Positions 1-7,151 of a stretch of DNA of 14,134 nt are shown here, piece after piece. Position 1 is the stretch's first letter. Each line of letters starts with the position of its first letter. Origin of the DNA: Actinomycetes bacterium (GTDB lineage: Bacteria > Actinomycetota > Actinomycetes > Propionibacteriales > Propionibacteriaceae). The notes below the pieces were generated by a model. It was not told the DNA's origin and ran no database searches. It saw only the letters and a program-made list of their open reading frames with translations. A program made the translations under genes and the position numbers. The stretch lies in NCBI GenBank assembly GCA_023436925.1, contig JAEZHJ010000064.1:1-14134 (forward strand), read 5' to 3'.

Positions 1-1238
1 GGATCACCGGCCTGGACGAGCTCCGCAAGCCGCTGCTGCACCTGCACACCCAGGCCAATGTCGACCTGCCCTGGGCCGACATCGACTTCGACTTCATGAA
101 CCTGAACCAGGCCGCGCACGGCGACCGGGAGTTCGGCTACATCCAGACCCGGCTCGGCGTCGCGCGCAAGACCGTCGTGGGTCACGTCTCCAACCCGCAG
201 GTGCGCCGGCAGGTCGAGGACTGGCAGCGGGCCGCTGCCGGCTGGCAGGCCGCGCGCAGCCTCAAGCTCGCCCGGTTCGGCGACAACATGCGCTACGTGG
301 CCGTCACGGAGGGCGACAAGACCGAGGCCGAGCTGCGGCTGGGCGTCCAGGTCAACACCTGGGGTGTCAACGAGCTGGCGGCCGCGGTGGCCGAGGCCTC
401 CGAGTCCGACATCGACGCGCTGGTCGAGCAGTACGTGGAGCTGTACGACGTCGCTCCCGAGCTGCTGCCGGACGGCGAGCGCCACCAGTCGCTGCGCGAC
501 GGCGCCGCGATCGAGCTCGGCCTGCGGTCCTTCCTGGAGGAGGGTGGCTTCGGCGCGTTCACCACCACCTTCGAGGACCTGGGCGAGCTCAAGCAGCTGC
601 CCGGGCTGGCCGTCCAGCGGCTGATGGCCGAGGGCTACGGCTTCGGCGCCGAGGGCGACTGGAAGACGGCGATCCTGGTGCGGGTCGCGAACGTGATGGG
701 TGCCGGGCTGCCCGGCGGCGCGAGCCTGATGGAGGACTACACCTACGACCTGGCTCCCGGGCGCGAGCTGATTCTTGGTGCCCACATGCTCGAGGTCGCG
801 CCGTCGCTGACCACCGCCCGGCCCCGGCTCGAGGTCCACCCGCTCGGGATCGGCGGCAAGGCCGACCCGGTCCGGCTGGTCTTCACCGCGGACGCCGGTC
901 CTGCCCTGGTCGTCGCGATGTCGGACGTCCGGGACCGGTTCCGGCTGGTCGCCAACGTGGTGGAGAACGTGACCCCGCCGGACCTGCCCAAGCTGCCGGT
1001 CGGCCGGGCGGTGTGGCGTCCGGCCCCCGACTTCGCCACCAGCGCGGCCTGCTGGCTCTCGGCCGGTGCGGCGCACCACACCGTGATGACCACCGCGGTC
1101 GGCATCGAGGTGTTCCGTGACTTCGCCCAGATCGCCGGCATCGAGCTGCTCGAGATCGACGAGGACACCACGGTGCGCGGTTTCCAGCGCGAGCTGCGCT
1201 GGAACCAGGCCTACTACCGGCTGGCCCAGGGGCTGTAA
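1..1238 (+). CDS. araA: L-arabinose isomerase, C-terminal part (5' end outside window)
   Basis: Converts L-arabinose to L-ribulose in the cytoplasm, the first step of bacterial arabinose catabolism. The reading frame is open from base 3, so the gene is cut by the window edge; about 411 codons are present. The E. coli enzyme has 500 residues, so roughly the first 90 are missing. The match to E. coli AraA, from memory, is close throughout: KPLL..HTQ, DFMNLNQAAHG, RFGDNMR, VNTWGV, FTTTFEDL, LPGLAVQRLM, GEGDWKT-like, MEDYTYD, HMLEV, LGIGGK, GAAHHT and a final LRWN.AYY. These include the Glu, Glu, His and His positions known to bind the catalytic metal (FEDL, EGDWK, HMLE, AHHT). An ATG at 96 is internal and is not the start. 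The stop is TAA at 1236-1238, followed after 7 bp by a strong hairpin. Other arabinose genes probably lie upstream, outside the window. The assignment is near certain. Confidence 0.97.
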   Translation, partial: ITGLDELRKPLLHLHTQANVDLPWADIDFDFMNLNQAAHGDREFGYIQTRLGVARKTVVGHVSNPQVRRQVEDWQRAAAGWQAARSLKLARFGDNMRYVAVTEGDKTEAELRLGVQVNTWGVNELAAAVAEASESDIDALVEQYVELYDVAPELLPDGERHQSLRDGAAIELGLRSFLEEGGFGAFTTTFEDLGELKQLPGLAVQRLMAEGYGFGAEGDWKTAILVRVANVMGAGLPGGASLMEDYTYDLAPGRELILGAHMLEVAPSLTTARPRLEVHPLGIGGKADPVRLVFTADAGPALVVAMSDVRDRFRLVANVVENVTPPDLPKLPVGRAVWRPAPDFATSAACWLSAGAAHHTVMTTAVGIEVFRDFAQIAGIELLEIDEDTTVRGFQRELRWNQAYYRLAQGL

Positions 1239-1245
1239 CGCAGCA

Positions 1246-1273
1246 GTGCCGGACGCCTTGCGGCGTCCGGCAC
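1246..1273 (+). terminator. Perfect 12-bp hairpin after araA
   Basis: GTGCCGGACGCC (1246-1257), a TTGC loop, then GGCGTCCGGCAC (1262-1273): a perfect 12-bp GC-rich stem 7 bp after the araA stop. No U-tract follows, which is common for terminators in high-GC actinobacteria. It ends only 9 bp before the ATG of the next gene, so it also lies in the 5' region of any read-through message. Most likely a terminator; a structure controlling the downstream gene is the alternative. Confidence 0.75.
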
Positions 1274-1282
1274 ACTGGGGCA

Positions 1283-2410
1283 ATGAGCGCCCCGGCCCTG
1301 ACCCGGCATCGGCACGCCAGCGCGATCGCCCTTGCGGTGAGTCTGGCGCTTGCCGGCTGCGCCGCTGTCGAACCCGTGAGTTCGCCTGCGCCGGGGGCGT
1401 CCAGCGCCCCGGTCTCGCCCACCCCTTCCGAGGGCGGGAGCCCGGTCACTGCCGGACCCGGGGAGCCGCAGGTGCTGGCGTCCGGTCTGGACGTGCCCTG
1501 GGATCTGGCTGTGCTGCCCGACGGCAGCGCGCTGGTCACCCTGCGCGACCGAGCCGAGGTGATCCGGATCGCACCGGGCAAGGACGCCGAGGTCGCCGGC
1601 TTCATCGAGGCGGCGGCACCGGCGGGGGAGGGCGGCCTGCTCGGCATCGCGCTGTCGCCGGACTTCGACTCCGACGCTGCGGTGTACCTCTCCGTCAGCG
1701 CCGAGGGCGACAACCGGGTGCTGCGCTACCGCTACGCCGATGGTGAACTCACCGACCCGCAGGTCATCCTGGACGGCATCCCGCGGTCGACCAACCACAA
1801 CGGAGGGCGGCTGCGGTTCGGCCCGGACGGAATGCTCTACGTCGGCACCGGGGACGCGGGCACCGAGGGCGACGCCCAGGACCGTGCCAGCCTGGCCGGC
1901 AAGATCCTGCGGATCACCGCCGCCGGCGAGGTGCCTGCGGACAACCCGTTCGACAACCAGGTGTGGTCGTACGGCCACCGCAACGTGCAGGGTTTCGGGT
2001 GGGACGACGCCGGGCGGATGTTCGCCAGCGAGTTCGGCAGCAACCGGCTCGACGAGCTCAACCTGATCGAGGCCGGTCGCAACTACGGCTGGCCGGACGC
2101 CGAGGGCCCGTCCGACAACCCCGACTTCACCGATCCGCTGGTCAGCTGGCCGACCTCTGACGCCTCGCCCAGCGGCATCGCCGTCTCCGGCGACGGTGAG
2201 GTGTTCATCGCCTCGCTGCGCGGGGAGCGGCTGTGGCGCACCGCCTGGGAGGGGGATGCGATGACCGACCCGGAGGTGTGGTTCGACGGGGTCGGACGGC
2301 TGCGCGCCGTCGAGCTCGTCGGGGACCAGCTCTGGCTGCTCACCAACAACACCGCCCGCGGGAACCCGTCCGCCGACGACGACCGGCTGCTCGCGATCCA
2401 GGCGCCCTAG
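1283..2410 (+). CDS. Lipoprotein glucose/sorbosone dehydrogenase-family beta-propeller (PQQ-dependent aldose dehydrogenase type)
   Basis: Predicted secreted, membrane-anchored sugar oxidoreductase of 375 residues. The N-terminus is a lipoprotein signal: TRHRH, a hydrophobic stretch, then LALAGC with the lipidated Cys at 26. A Ser/Pro/Ala/Gly-rich linker (about 30-62) leads to the propeller domain (about 63-375). Family motifs follow in order: GLDVPWDLAVLPDG, GEGGLLGIALSP, NHNGGRL, YVGTGDA, LAGKILRI, YGHRNVQG, SEFGSNRLDELN, NYGWP. The His of NHNGG and the Arg of GHRN correspond to catalytic residues in soluble PQQ glucose dehydrogenase and the E. coli YliI type. The ATG at 1283 is the only in-frame start that keeps the signal peptide; a GGGG only 2 nt upstream is a poor ribosome site. 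No PQQ synthesis gene is in the window, so the cofactor and sugar substrate remain inference; such proteins can also be non-enzymatic sugar binders. The gene converges on glgP. Confidence 0.92.
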   Translation: MSAPALTRHRHASAIALAVSLALAGCAAVEPVSSPAPGASSAPVSPTPSEGGSPVTAGPGEPQVLASGLDVPWDLAVLPDGSALVTLRDRAEVIRIAPGKDAEVAGFIEAAAPAGEGGLLGIALSPDFDSDAAVYLSVSAEGDNRVLRYRYADGELTDPQVILDGIPRSTNHNGGRLRFGPDGMLYVGTGDAGTEGDAQDRASLAGKILRITAAGEVPADNPFDNQVWSYGHRNVQGFGWDDAGRMFASEFGSNRLDELNLIEAGRNYGWPDAEGPSDNPDFTDPLVSWPTSDASPSGIAVSGDGEVFIASLRGERLWRTAWEGDAMTDPEVWFDGVGRLRAVELVGDQLWLLTNNTARGNPSADDDRLLAIQAP

Positions 2411-2427
2411 GGCTGCTTCTCGGGTCT

Positions 2428-2504
2428 GTCCCCGTGTGCGGGAGAACCGTCCCCGTGTGCGGGAGAACCGTCCCCGTGTGCGGGGGAACCGTCCCCGTGT
2501 GCGG
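2428..2504. repeat. 21-bp tandem repeat, 3.7 copies, each a small hairpin
   Basis: Copies lie at 2428-2448, 2449-2469 and 2470-2490, plus a 14-bp partial copy at 2491-2504. Copies 1 and 2 are identical; copy 3 differs by one A-to-G change (GGGAGAACC becomes GGGGGAACC). Each unit contains CCCG-TGTG-CGGG, lengthened to CCCCG-TGTG-CGGGG in copy 3, so each can fold as a short stem with a 4-nt loop on either strand. The array starts 17 bp after the stop of the 1283 gene and ends at the base next to the glgP stop codon, filling the convergent gap. It probably helps termination from both sides. The units are contiguous with no unique spacers, so it is not a CRISPR array. Confidence 0.9.
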
Positions 2505-5075
2505 TCAGCGCATCGGGCGGGTGTGCCAGATCCGGTCGATGTAGTCGGCCATCGAGCGGTCGGAGGAGAAGTAGCCGGTCCGGGCGACGTTGAGGATCGC
2601 CGAGCGCACCCAGGCGTCCTGGTCGGCGTAGGCCGCGTCCACCCGGGCCTGGGCGTCCAGGTAGGACTGGTAGTCGGCCAGGGCCAGGAAGCGGTCCTCA
2701 TACAGCAGGTTGGCGACCAGCGGCTCGAAGCTGGTCGGGTCGCCGCCGGAGAAGTGCCCCGACGCGATCAGGTCCAGCGCCGCCTTGAGCTGCGGGTTCG
2801 ACTCGTAGTACTCCTGCGGCCGGTAGCCCTTCTGCTGCAGGTCGGCCACCTCGGGCTCGGTCAGGCCGAACAGGAAGAAGTTCTCGTCGCCGACCAGTTT
2901 GCGGATCTCGACATTCGCGCCGTCGTCGGTCCCGATCGTCAACGCGCCGTTCAGGGCGAACTTCATGTTGCCGGTGCCGGAGGCCTCCTTGCCGGCGAGC
3001 GAGATCTGCTCCGACAGGTCGGCGGCCGGGATCAGCTTCTCGGCCAGCGTCACGTTGTAGTTGGCCGGGAAGGCCACCGAGAGAACACCGTCGAGCCGCC
3101 GGTCGCTGTTCACCACGGACGCGACCGCGTTGATCAGCCGGATCGTCTCCTTCGCCATCCGGTAGCCCGGGGCGGCCTTGGCGCCGAAGATGAAGGTCCG
3201 CGGGGTGACGTCGGAGACCGCCACCTTCCCGGAGATGATCTGCTCGTAGAGCGTGACGATGTGGAGCAGCTTGAGGCTCTGGCGCTTGTACTCGTGCAGC
3301 CGCTTCACCATCACGTCGAGCATGTGGCCGTCGCTCAGGTCGATCCCGTCCCGGGCCCGCAGCTGGTCGTACAGGCGCAGCTTGTTGAGCTCCTTCACCT
3401 TCGCGAACTGCTCGCGGAAGCTCGGGTCCTCGGCGAAGGGCTCCAACTCCTCCAGCCGCTCGAGATCGGTCAGCCAGCCGACCCCGATCGCCTCGGTGAT
3501 CAGCTCGGACAGTGCCGGGTTGGCCAGCCTGATGAACCGGCGCGGGGTGACCCCGTTGGTGACGTTGGTGAACTTGTCGGGCCAGTGCGCGGAGAAGTCC
3601 GGCAGCACCTTGTCACGCAGCAGTTCGGAGTGGAGTTCGGCGACCCCGTTCACCTTGCTGCCCGCCACCGTGGCCAGGTAGGCCATCCGGACGGCGCGCT
3701 CGGGGTAGTCGGCGATGATCGACATCCGCCGCACCCGCAGCTCGTCGCCGGGGTAGGCCTTGCGGATCTCGGCCAGGAACTCCTCGTTGATCCGGTAGAT
3801 GATCTCCAGATGGCGCGGCAGCAGCCGGCCGAGCAGGTCCGTCGACCACACCTCGAGGGCCTCCGGCAGCAGCGTGTGGCAGGTGTAGGCGAAGCACTGC
3901 TGGGTGAGCTGCCAGGCTTCGTCCCACTCCAGCCGGTGCTCGTCGACCAGCAGGCGCATCAACTCGGGCACCGCGATCACCGGGTGGGTGTCGTTGAGCT
4001 GGAAGATCACCCGGTCCGGCAGGGTGCGGATGTCGTTGTCGCCGACTATCCGGTCGATGACGTCTCGCAGCGAACAGGCCACGAAGAAGTACTGCTGCTG
4101 CAGCCGCAGTTCCTTGCCCTGGGGCGTGGAGTCCTCCGGGTACAGCACCTTGGTGATGTTCTCGGCGAAGGTCTGCGCGCGGACCGCTTCGGCGTAGTCG
4201 CCGGCGTTGAAGATCTCCAGGTCGAAGGCCTTGGTGGCCTGGGCGCTCCACAGCCGCAGCGTGTTCACCCGGCCGTTCAGGTAGCCCGGGACCATGTAGA
4301 CGTAGGGCACGCCGAGCACGTTCCAGCTCGGTACCCAGCGGGTGCGCTCGACGCCGTCGGTGTCGGTGTAGCGCTCGGTGTGGCCGCCGAAGTTGACCTG
4401 CACCGCCGACTCCGGGTGGGGGAACTCCCACGGGCTGCCCAGCGCCAGCCAGGTGTCGGGCTGCTCGACCTGGCTGCCGTCGACGAAGGTCTGGCGGAAG
4501 ATGCCGTACTCGTAGCGGATGCCGTAGCCGACGCAGGGCACGCTCATCGTCGCCAGCGAGTCGATGAAGCAGGCCGCCAGGCGCCCCAGACCGCCGTTGC
4601 CGAGGCCGGGCTCGACCTCCTGGGCGCGCAGCGTGTCCAGGTCGAGGCCGCAGGCCGCCATCGCCTGGGCGGCGATCGGCTCCAGGTCGGTCGCCAGCAG
4701 TGCGTTGTCGAGTTGCCGGCCCAGCAGGTACTCCGCCGACATGTAGGCGACGACCTTGCTGCCGGTCTCCCAGGCGCGGCGGATCGTCTCCAGCCAGCGG
4801 GCCATCAGGTAGCCGCGGACCGTCCGGGCCAGCGCCAGGTACTGGTCGTTGACGGAGGATCGCGAGAGCGGGACCCCTTGGCCGGTGTTCAGCTCCCGGA
4901 GGAACTCACGGACGAAGCCGTCCACCGAGTGCGCCGGCGCGGCAACTGGGGCCACGGCCAACGGGTGGGTGGGTTGGAAGACCGGCCCGAGATGGTGCGG
5001 CCCCGTGGTCGGGGACTCGTCGGCCGGGGCCGGTGCTTCCGGCAGGACAGGGTCGAGCGCGGAGTAATCGGTCAC
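2505..5075 (-). CDS. glgP: Glycogen/maltodextrin phosphorylase (GT35 family)
   Basis: Cytoplasmic PLP enzyme that releases glucose 1-phosphate from the non-reducing ends of alpha-1,4-glucans. From the GTG at 5075 it has 856 residues, slightly longer than the usual 800-840 because of a Pro/Ala-rich N-terminal stretch of about 50 residues. Family motifs follow in order: AYMSAEYLLGR, EPGLGNGGLGRLAACF, GYGIRYEYGIF, SWNVLGVPYVYMVPGY, FQLNDTHPVIAVPELMRLL, TNVTNGVTPRRF, HEYKRQ, GKAAPGY-like, and EASGTGNMKFALNGALTIG, whose Lys (about residue 705) binds PLP. It ends with the typical DRSMADYIDRIWH. An in-frame ATG at 5117 would add 14 residues. I prefer the GTG because a TACATT hexamer lies exactly 7 nt before it, inside the extra stretch, which suits a leaderless start. 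The gene is monocistronic, downstream of the 5190-5804 gene on the same strand. Product is certain; start is moderately certain. Confidence 0.95.
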   Translation of the reverse strand: MTDYSALDPVLPEAPAPADESPTTGPHHLGPVFQPTHPLAVAPVAAPAHSVDGFVREFLRELNTGQGVPLSRSSVNDQYLALARTVRGYLMARWLETIRRAWETGSKVVAYMSAEYLLGRQLDNALLATDLEPIAAQAMAACGLDLDTLRAQEVEPGLGNGGLGRLAACFIDSLATMSVPCVGYGIRYEYGIFRQTFVDGSQVEQPDTWLALGSPWEFPHPESAVQVNFGGHTERYTDTDGVERTRWVPSWNVLGVPYVYMVPGYLNGRVNTLRLWSAQATKAFDLEIFNAGDYAEAVRAQTFAENITKVLYPEDSTPQGKELRLQQQYFFVACSLRDVIDRIVGDNDIRTLPDRVIFQLNDTHPVIAVPELMRLLVDEHRLEWDEAWQLTQQCFAYTCHTLLPEALEVWSTDLLGRLLPRHLEIIYRINEEFLAEIRKAYPGDELRVRRMSIIADYPERAVRMAYLATVAGSKVNGVAELHSELLRDKVLPDFSAHWPDKFTNVTNGVTPRRFIRLANPALSELITEAIGVGWLTDLERLEELEPFAEDPSFREQFAKVKELNKLRLYDQLRARDGIDLSDGHMLDVMVKRLHEYKRQSLKLLHIVTLYEQIISGKVAVSDVTPRTFIFGAKAAPGYRMAKETIRLINAVASVVNSDRRLDGVLSVAFPANYNVTLAEKLIPAADLSEQISLAGKEASGTGNMKFALNGALTIGTDDGANVEIRKLVGDENFFLFGLTEPEVADLQQKGYRPQEYYESNPQLKAALDLIASGHFSGGDPTSFEPLVANLLYEDRFLALADYQSYLDAQARVDAAYADQDAWVRSAILNVARTGYFSSDRSMADYIDRIWHTRPMR

Positions 5076-5082
5076 TTGCCCC

Positions 5083-5088
5083 AATGTA
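5083..5088 (-). promoter_or_regulatory. Candidate -10 of glgP (TACATT), leaderless start
   Basis: Read on the minus strand, TACATT is followed by 7 nt (GGGGCAA) and then the GTG at 5075. A TANNNT hexamer 6-7 nt upstream of a GTG/ATG is the usual layout for leaderless actinobacterial transcripts. No clear -35 is visible. The GGGG between the two could instead be a weak ribosome site. Confidence 0.45.
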
Positions 5089-5134
5089 ACGGGTGGTCTT
5101 GGGAGGCGGCTAATCATCTTGCCCGCGCAAGGGT

Positions 5135-5172
5135 GGCCGACGACCGGTCCGGCCTTGTCACGGGCCAGCCCG
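5135..5172 (-). terminator. Possible terminator after the 5190-5804 gene
   Basis: The gap between the stop at 5190 and glgP holds two adjacent inverted repeats. The first is GGCCG (5135-5139) with CGGCC (5150-5154), enclosing the palindrome GACCGGTC (5142-5149). The second is CGGGC (5161-5165) with GCCCG (5168-5172). A smaller one, CTTGC-CCGC-GCAAG, lies at 5118-5131. None has a U-tract and the first has a 2-nt bulge, so this is only a reasonable guess. Confidence 0.33.
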
Positions 5173-5189
5173 CGAGCGCGCCGCCGGGG

Positions 5190-5804
5190 CTACCAGCGGG
5201 TCCGGTCGAGAGTGACCAGGAGGTCCTCGTGCAACTGGAACCACACCGCGTGGTAGGAGTCGGTGCGGTCGGTGACCGCCGCGGTGTCCCCGGCCAGGGC
5301 CCGCTGCAGGGCGGCGGTCAGCCGGCCGGCGTAGGGGGCGAACCGGGCCAGCGCCGTCGCCAGCCCGCGGCACACCCGTTGGCCCTGCGCGTCCAGCGCC
5401 ACCAGCCGGCGCAGCACCTCGGCGTCGTACCGGTCGTCGCTGTGGTCGTTGAGCTGGGAGTCCCGGTCGGCCCTGACCTGCCAGGCGGTGCAGGTCTGGA
5501 GCAGCTCGGGGTTGAGCACCAGGAAGTCGTCGTAGCAGCGCTCCACTGCTGCCCGGGCGCCGGCCTCGGCCAACTCCCGGGCGGCCTGGCGGCCCACCTC
5601 GGTGCGGCCGGCCTCGGTGAGCAGCCAGCCCGAGAACACTCCCGGGGTGTAGCTGACCAGGCCGGCCACGGCGAGGTCGATCAACTCCGACTCCACCTCG
5701 CGCTCGGGCAGTCCGACCGCGTCTGCGATCCGCCGCGCCGGCACCGTGCCCAGGCAGCGCAGCGCATGAAGGACGACGCAGGACGGCTCGCTGGGGTGAG
5801 GCAC
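5190..5804 (-). CDS. Winged-helix protein of unknown function, conserved actinobacterial type
   Basis: 204 residues; I cannot assign a specific function. Residues about 8-70 look like a winged helix: a helix-turn-helix (VPARRIADAVGLPEREVESEL), a helix (LIDLAVAGLVSY) and a wing ending in GWLLTEAGR, as in MarR-like DNA-binding proteins. Residues about 75-204 are helical with distinctive motifs: ERCYDDFLVLNPELL, CTAWQVR, LNDHSDDRYD, and DSYHAVWFQLHEDLL near the end. I recall similar proteins in many actinobacteria under 'transcriptional regulator' or 'hypothetical protein'. The C-terminal part contains acidic and His residues that might bind a ligand, but this is inference. Start: the GTG at 5804 has TAGCAT 7 nt upstream and no ribosome site, so it looks leaderless. 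The frame stays open upstream, but there it only mirrors mntH. The gene is divergent from mntH with 84 bp between starts, and lies upstream of glgP on the same strand. Confidence 0.8.
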   Translation of the reverse strand: MPHPSEPSCVVLHALRCLGTVPARRIADAVGLPEREVESELIDLAVAGLVSYTPGVFSGWLLTEAGRTEVGRQAARELAEAGARAAVERCYDDFLVLNPELLQTCTAWQVRADRDSQLNDHSDDRYDAEVLRRLVALDAQGQRVCRGLATALARFAPYAGRLTAALQRALAGDTAAVTDRTDSYHAVWFQLHEDLLVTLDRTRW

Positions 5805-5811
5805 GGCTCGG

Positions 5812-5817
5812 ATGCTA
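5812..5817 (-). promoter_or_regulatory. Candidate -10 (TAGCAT) of the winged-helix gene
   Basis: On the minus strand TAGCAT is followed by CCGAGCC (7 nt) and the GTG at 5804, the spacing expected of a leaderless transcript. The same hexamer is the proposed -10 of nadA. No convincing -35 is seen. Confidence 0.42.
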
Positions 5818-5870
5818 CCCGCCGGTTCCCGGCCTGCGAGGGCGTCCATCTGGCGGCGGGTCCGAGAATG

Positions 5871-5889
5871 TTCGGCTACCTTAACTTTG
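5871..5889 (+). promoter_or_regulatory. Possible DtxR/MntR-family box over the mntH promoter
   Basis: The 19 bases beginning TTCGGCTACC match the classical DtxR/IdeR consensus (TTAGGTTAG-C-CTAACCTAA) at 12 of 19 positions by hand count. They cover the proposed -10 and end at the GTG of mntH. Symmetry between the two halves is poor, so this is a weak candidate. It is listed because the gene downstream of mntH encodes a DtxR-family regulator. Confidence 0.28.
5877..5882 (+). promoter_or_regulatory. Candidate -10 of mntH (TACCTT), leaderless start
   Basis: TACCTT is followed by 6 nt (AACTTT) and the GTG at 5889. No Shine-Dalgarno precedes that GTG, so transcription and translation probably begin at the same base. 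No clear -35 is visible, which may mean dependence on an activator, an extended -10, or simply a weak promoter. Confidence 0.47.
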
Positions 5890-7151
5890 TGGACACCGAG
5901 CGTCAGGCGGTCACGGAGACCGTCCCGCCACGTCCCCCGCAGCTCCGCCGGGTGCGCGCCTGGCTGTGGGGGCCGGCCTTCGTCGCCGCCATCGCCTACG
6001 TCGATCCCGGCAATGTCGCCGCCAACCTGACCGCCGGGGCCACCTACGGCTACCTGCTGGTGTGGGTGCTGGTGGCCGCCAACGCGATGGCGGTCCTGGT
6101 GCAGTACCTGTCGGCGAAGTCGGGGCTGGTGACGGGCCAGAGCCTGCCGGAGTTGCTCGGGGCACGGCTGCGCCGCTGGCCGCGGCTGGCGTACTGGGCC
6201 CAGGCCGAGCTCGTCGCCGCCGCAACCGACCTGGCCGAGGTGCTGGGCGGAGCGATCGCCCTGCAGATCCTGTTCGGTGTGCCGCTGGTGGTAGGCGGCC
6301 TGATCGTCGGCCTGGTGTCGATGCTGCTGCTGGCGGTCCAGAGCCGGCGCGGCCAGCGTCCCTTCGAGTTCGTCGTGATGGGGCTGCTGCTGGTGATCGC
6401 GGTCGGGTTCGTCGCCGGCCTGTTCGTGAGCGACGTCTCGTGGTCCCAGGCCGCGGACGGCCTGATTCCCCGCTTCGACGGCAGCGAGTCGGTGTTGCTG
6501 GCCGCCGGCATGCTGGGCGCGACGGTGATGCCGCATGCGATCTACGTCCATTCAGCCCTGGCCAGGGACCGCCACGGACGGCAGGGCGGTACCGACCTGA
6601 CCCGGCTGCTGCGGGCGACCCGGGGCGACGTGATCGCCTCCATGATGGTCGCCGGGGCGGTGAACATAGCGATGCTGCTGCTGGCCGCCGGCAGCCTGCA
6701 GGGCGTGAGTGGCACCGAGACCATCCAGGGCGCCCACGCGGCGATCTCCGCCTCGCTCGGGCCGCTGGTCGGCGTGCTGTTCGGGGTCGGCCTGCTCGCC
6801 TCGGGCCTGGCGTCCACCTCGGTCGGCTGCTATGCCGGCGCGGCGATCATGTCCGGCCTGCTCAAGGTGCAGGTCCCGATGGTGGTGCGCCGGATGGTCA
6901 CCCTGATCCCGGCACTGATCATCCTCGGCATCGGGGCCGACCCGACCTGGTCGCTGGTGTTGAGCCAGGTCCTGCTCAGCATCGGCATCCCGTTCGCCCT
7001 GGCGCCGCTGGTCAAGCTCACCAGCGACCGGTCGGTGATGGGCGACCACGCCAACGGCCGTCCGCTCCAGGTCGTGGCCTGGCTGGTGGTCGCCTTGATC
7101 GTTGCGCTCAACATCGCGCTGATCGTCCTTCAGGCGACAGGAGCGGCGTGA
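5889..7151 (+). CDS. mntH: Nramp-family manganese (divalent metal) transporter
   Basis: Proton-coupled importer of Mn(II), and less so Fe(II), in the cytoplasmic membrane; 420 residues, the usual length. It has the many hydrophobic segments typical of the family. TM1 contains DPGN (residues 39-42) and TM6 contains MPH (214-216, in GATVMPHAIYVHSALARDR); these carry the metal-binding Asp, Asn and Met of Nramp proteins. AYWAQAELVA.ATDLAEVLGGAIAL, LVQYLSAK.GLVTGQSLPE, and GLLASGLASTSVG match the mycobacterial homologue closely. Start: GTG at 5889 fits a leaderless transcript (TACCTT 6 nt upstream). An ATG at 5868 would add 7 residues and cannot be excluded. The frame is open far upstream, but only as the antisense of glgP. 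The stop TGA shares its last base with the ATG of the regulator gene, so the pair is translationally coupled. Confidence 0.95.
   Translation: MDTERQAVTETVPPRPPQLRRVRAWLWGPAFVAAIAYVDPGNVAANLTAGATYGYLLVWVLVAANAMAVLVQYLSAKSGLVTGQSLPELLGARLRRWPRLAYWAQAELVAAATDLAEVLGGAIALQILFGVPLVVGGLIVGLVSMLLLAVQSRRGQRPFEFVVMGLLLVIAVGFVAGLFVSDVSWSQAADGLIPRFDGSESVLLAAGMLGATVMPHAIYVHSALARDRHGRQGGTDLTRLLRATRGDVIASMMVAGAVNIAMLLLAAGSLQGVSGTETIQGAHAAISASLGPLVGVLFGVGLLASGLASTSVGCYAGAAIMSGLLKVQVPMVVRRMVTLIPALIILGIGADPTWSLVLSQVLLSIGIPFALAPLVKLTSDRSVMGDHANGRPLQVVAWLVVALIVALNIALIVLQATGAA

Noticed and set aside
2428..2504. A short CRISPR array
   Set aside because: The units are contiguous 21-mers without unique spacers, and no cas genes are present.
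1214..2701. Minus-strand open frame opposite the dehydrogenase-like gene, with RGRFSRTRG repeats
   Set aside because: The repeats are simply the 21-bp tandem array read in frame (21 is divisible by 3), and the rest is antisense to a clear gene with a signal peptide and family motifs.
5805..6551. N-terminal extension of the winged-helix gene into the mntH region
   Set aside because: The extra 249 codons are antisense to mntH and His/Gln/Arg-rich; the GTG at 5804 has a well-placed -10 and gives a complete winged-helix domain.
2436..7151. A 4.7-kb open frame on the plus strand that runs antisense through glgP and joins mntH in frame
   Set aside because: Up to about 5888 the translation is low-complexity (rich in V, G, Q, R, L) and is the mirror of the glgP codons; only the mntH part has family motifs. 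High GC suppresses stop codons in such frames.
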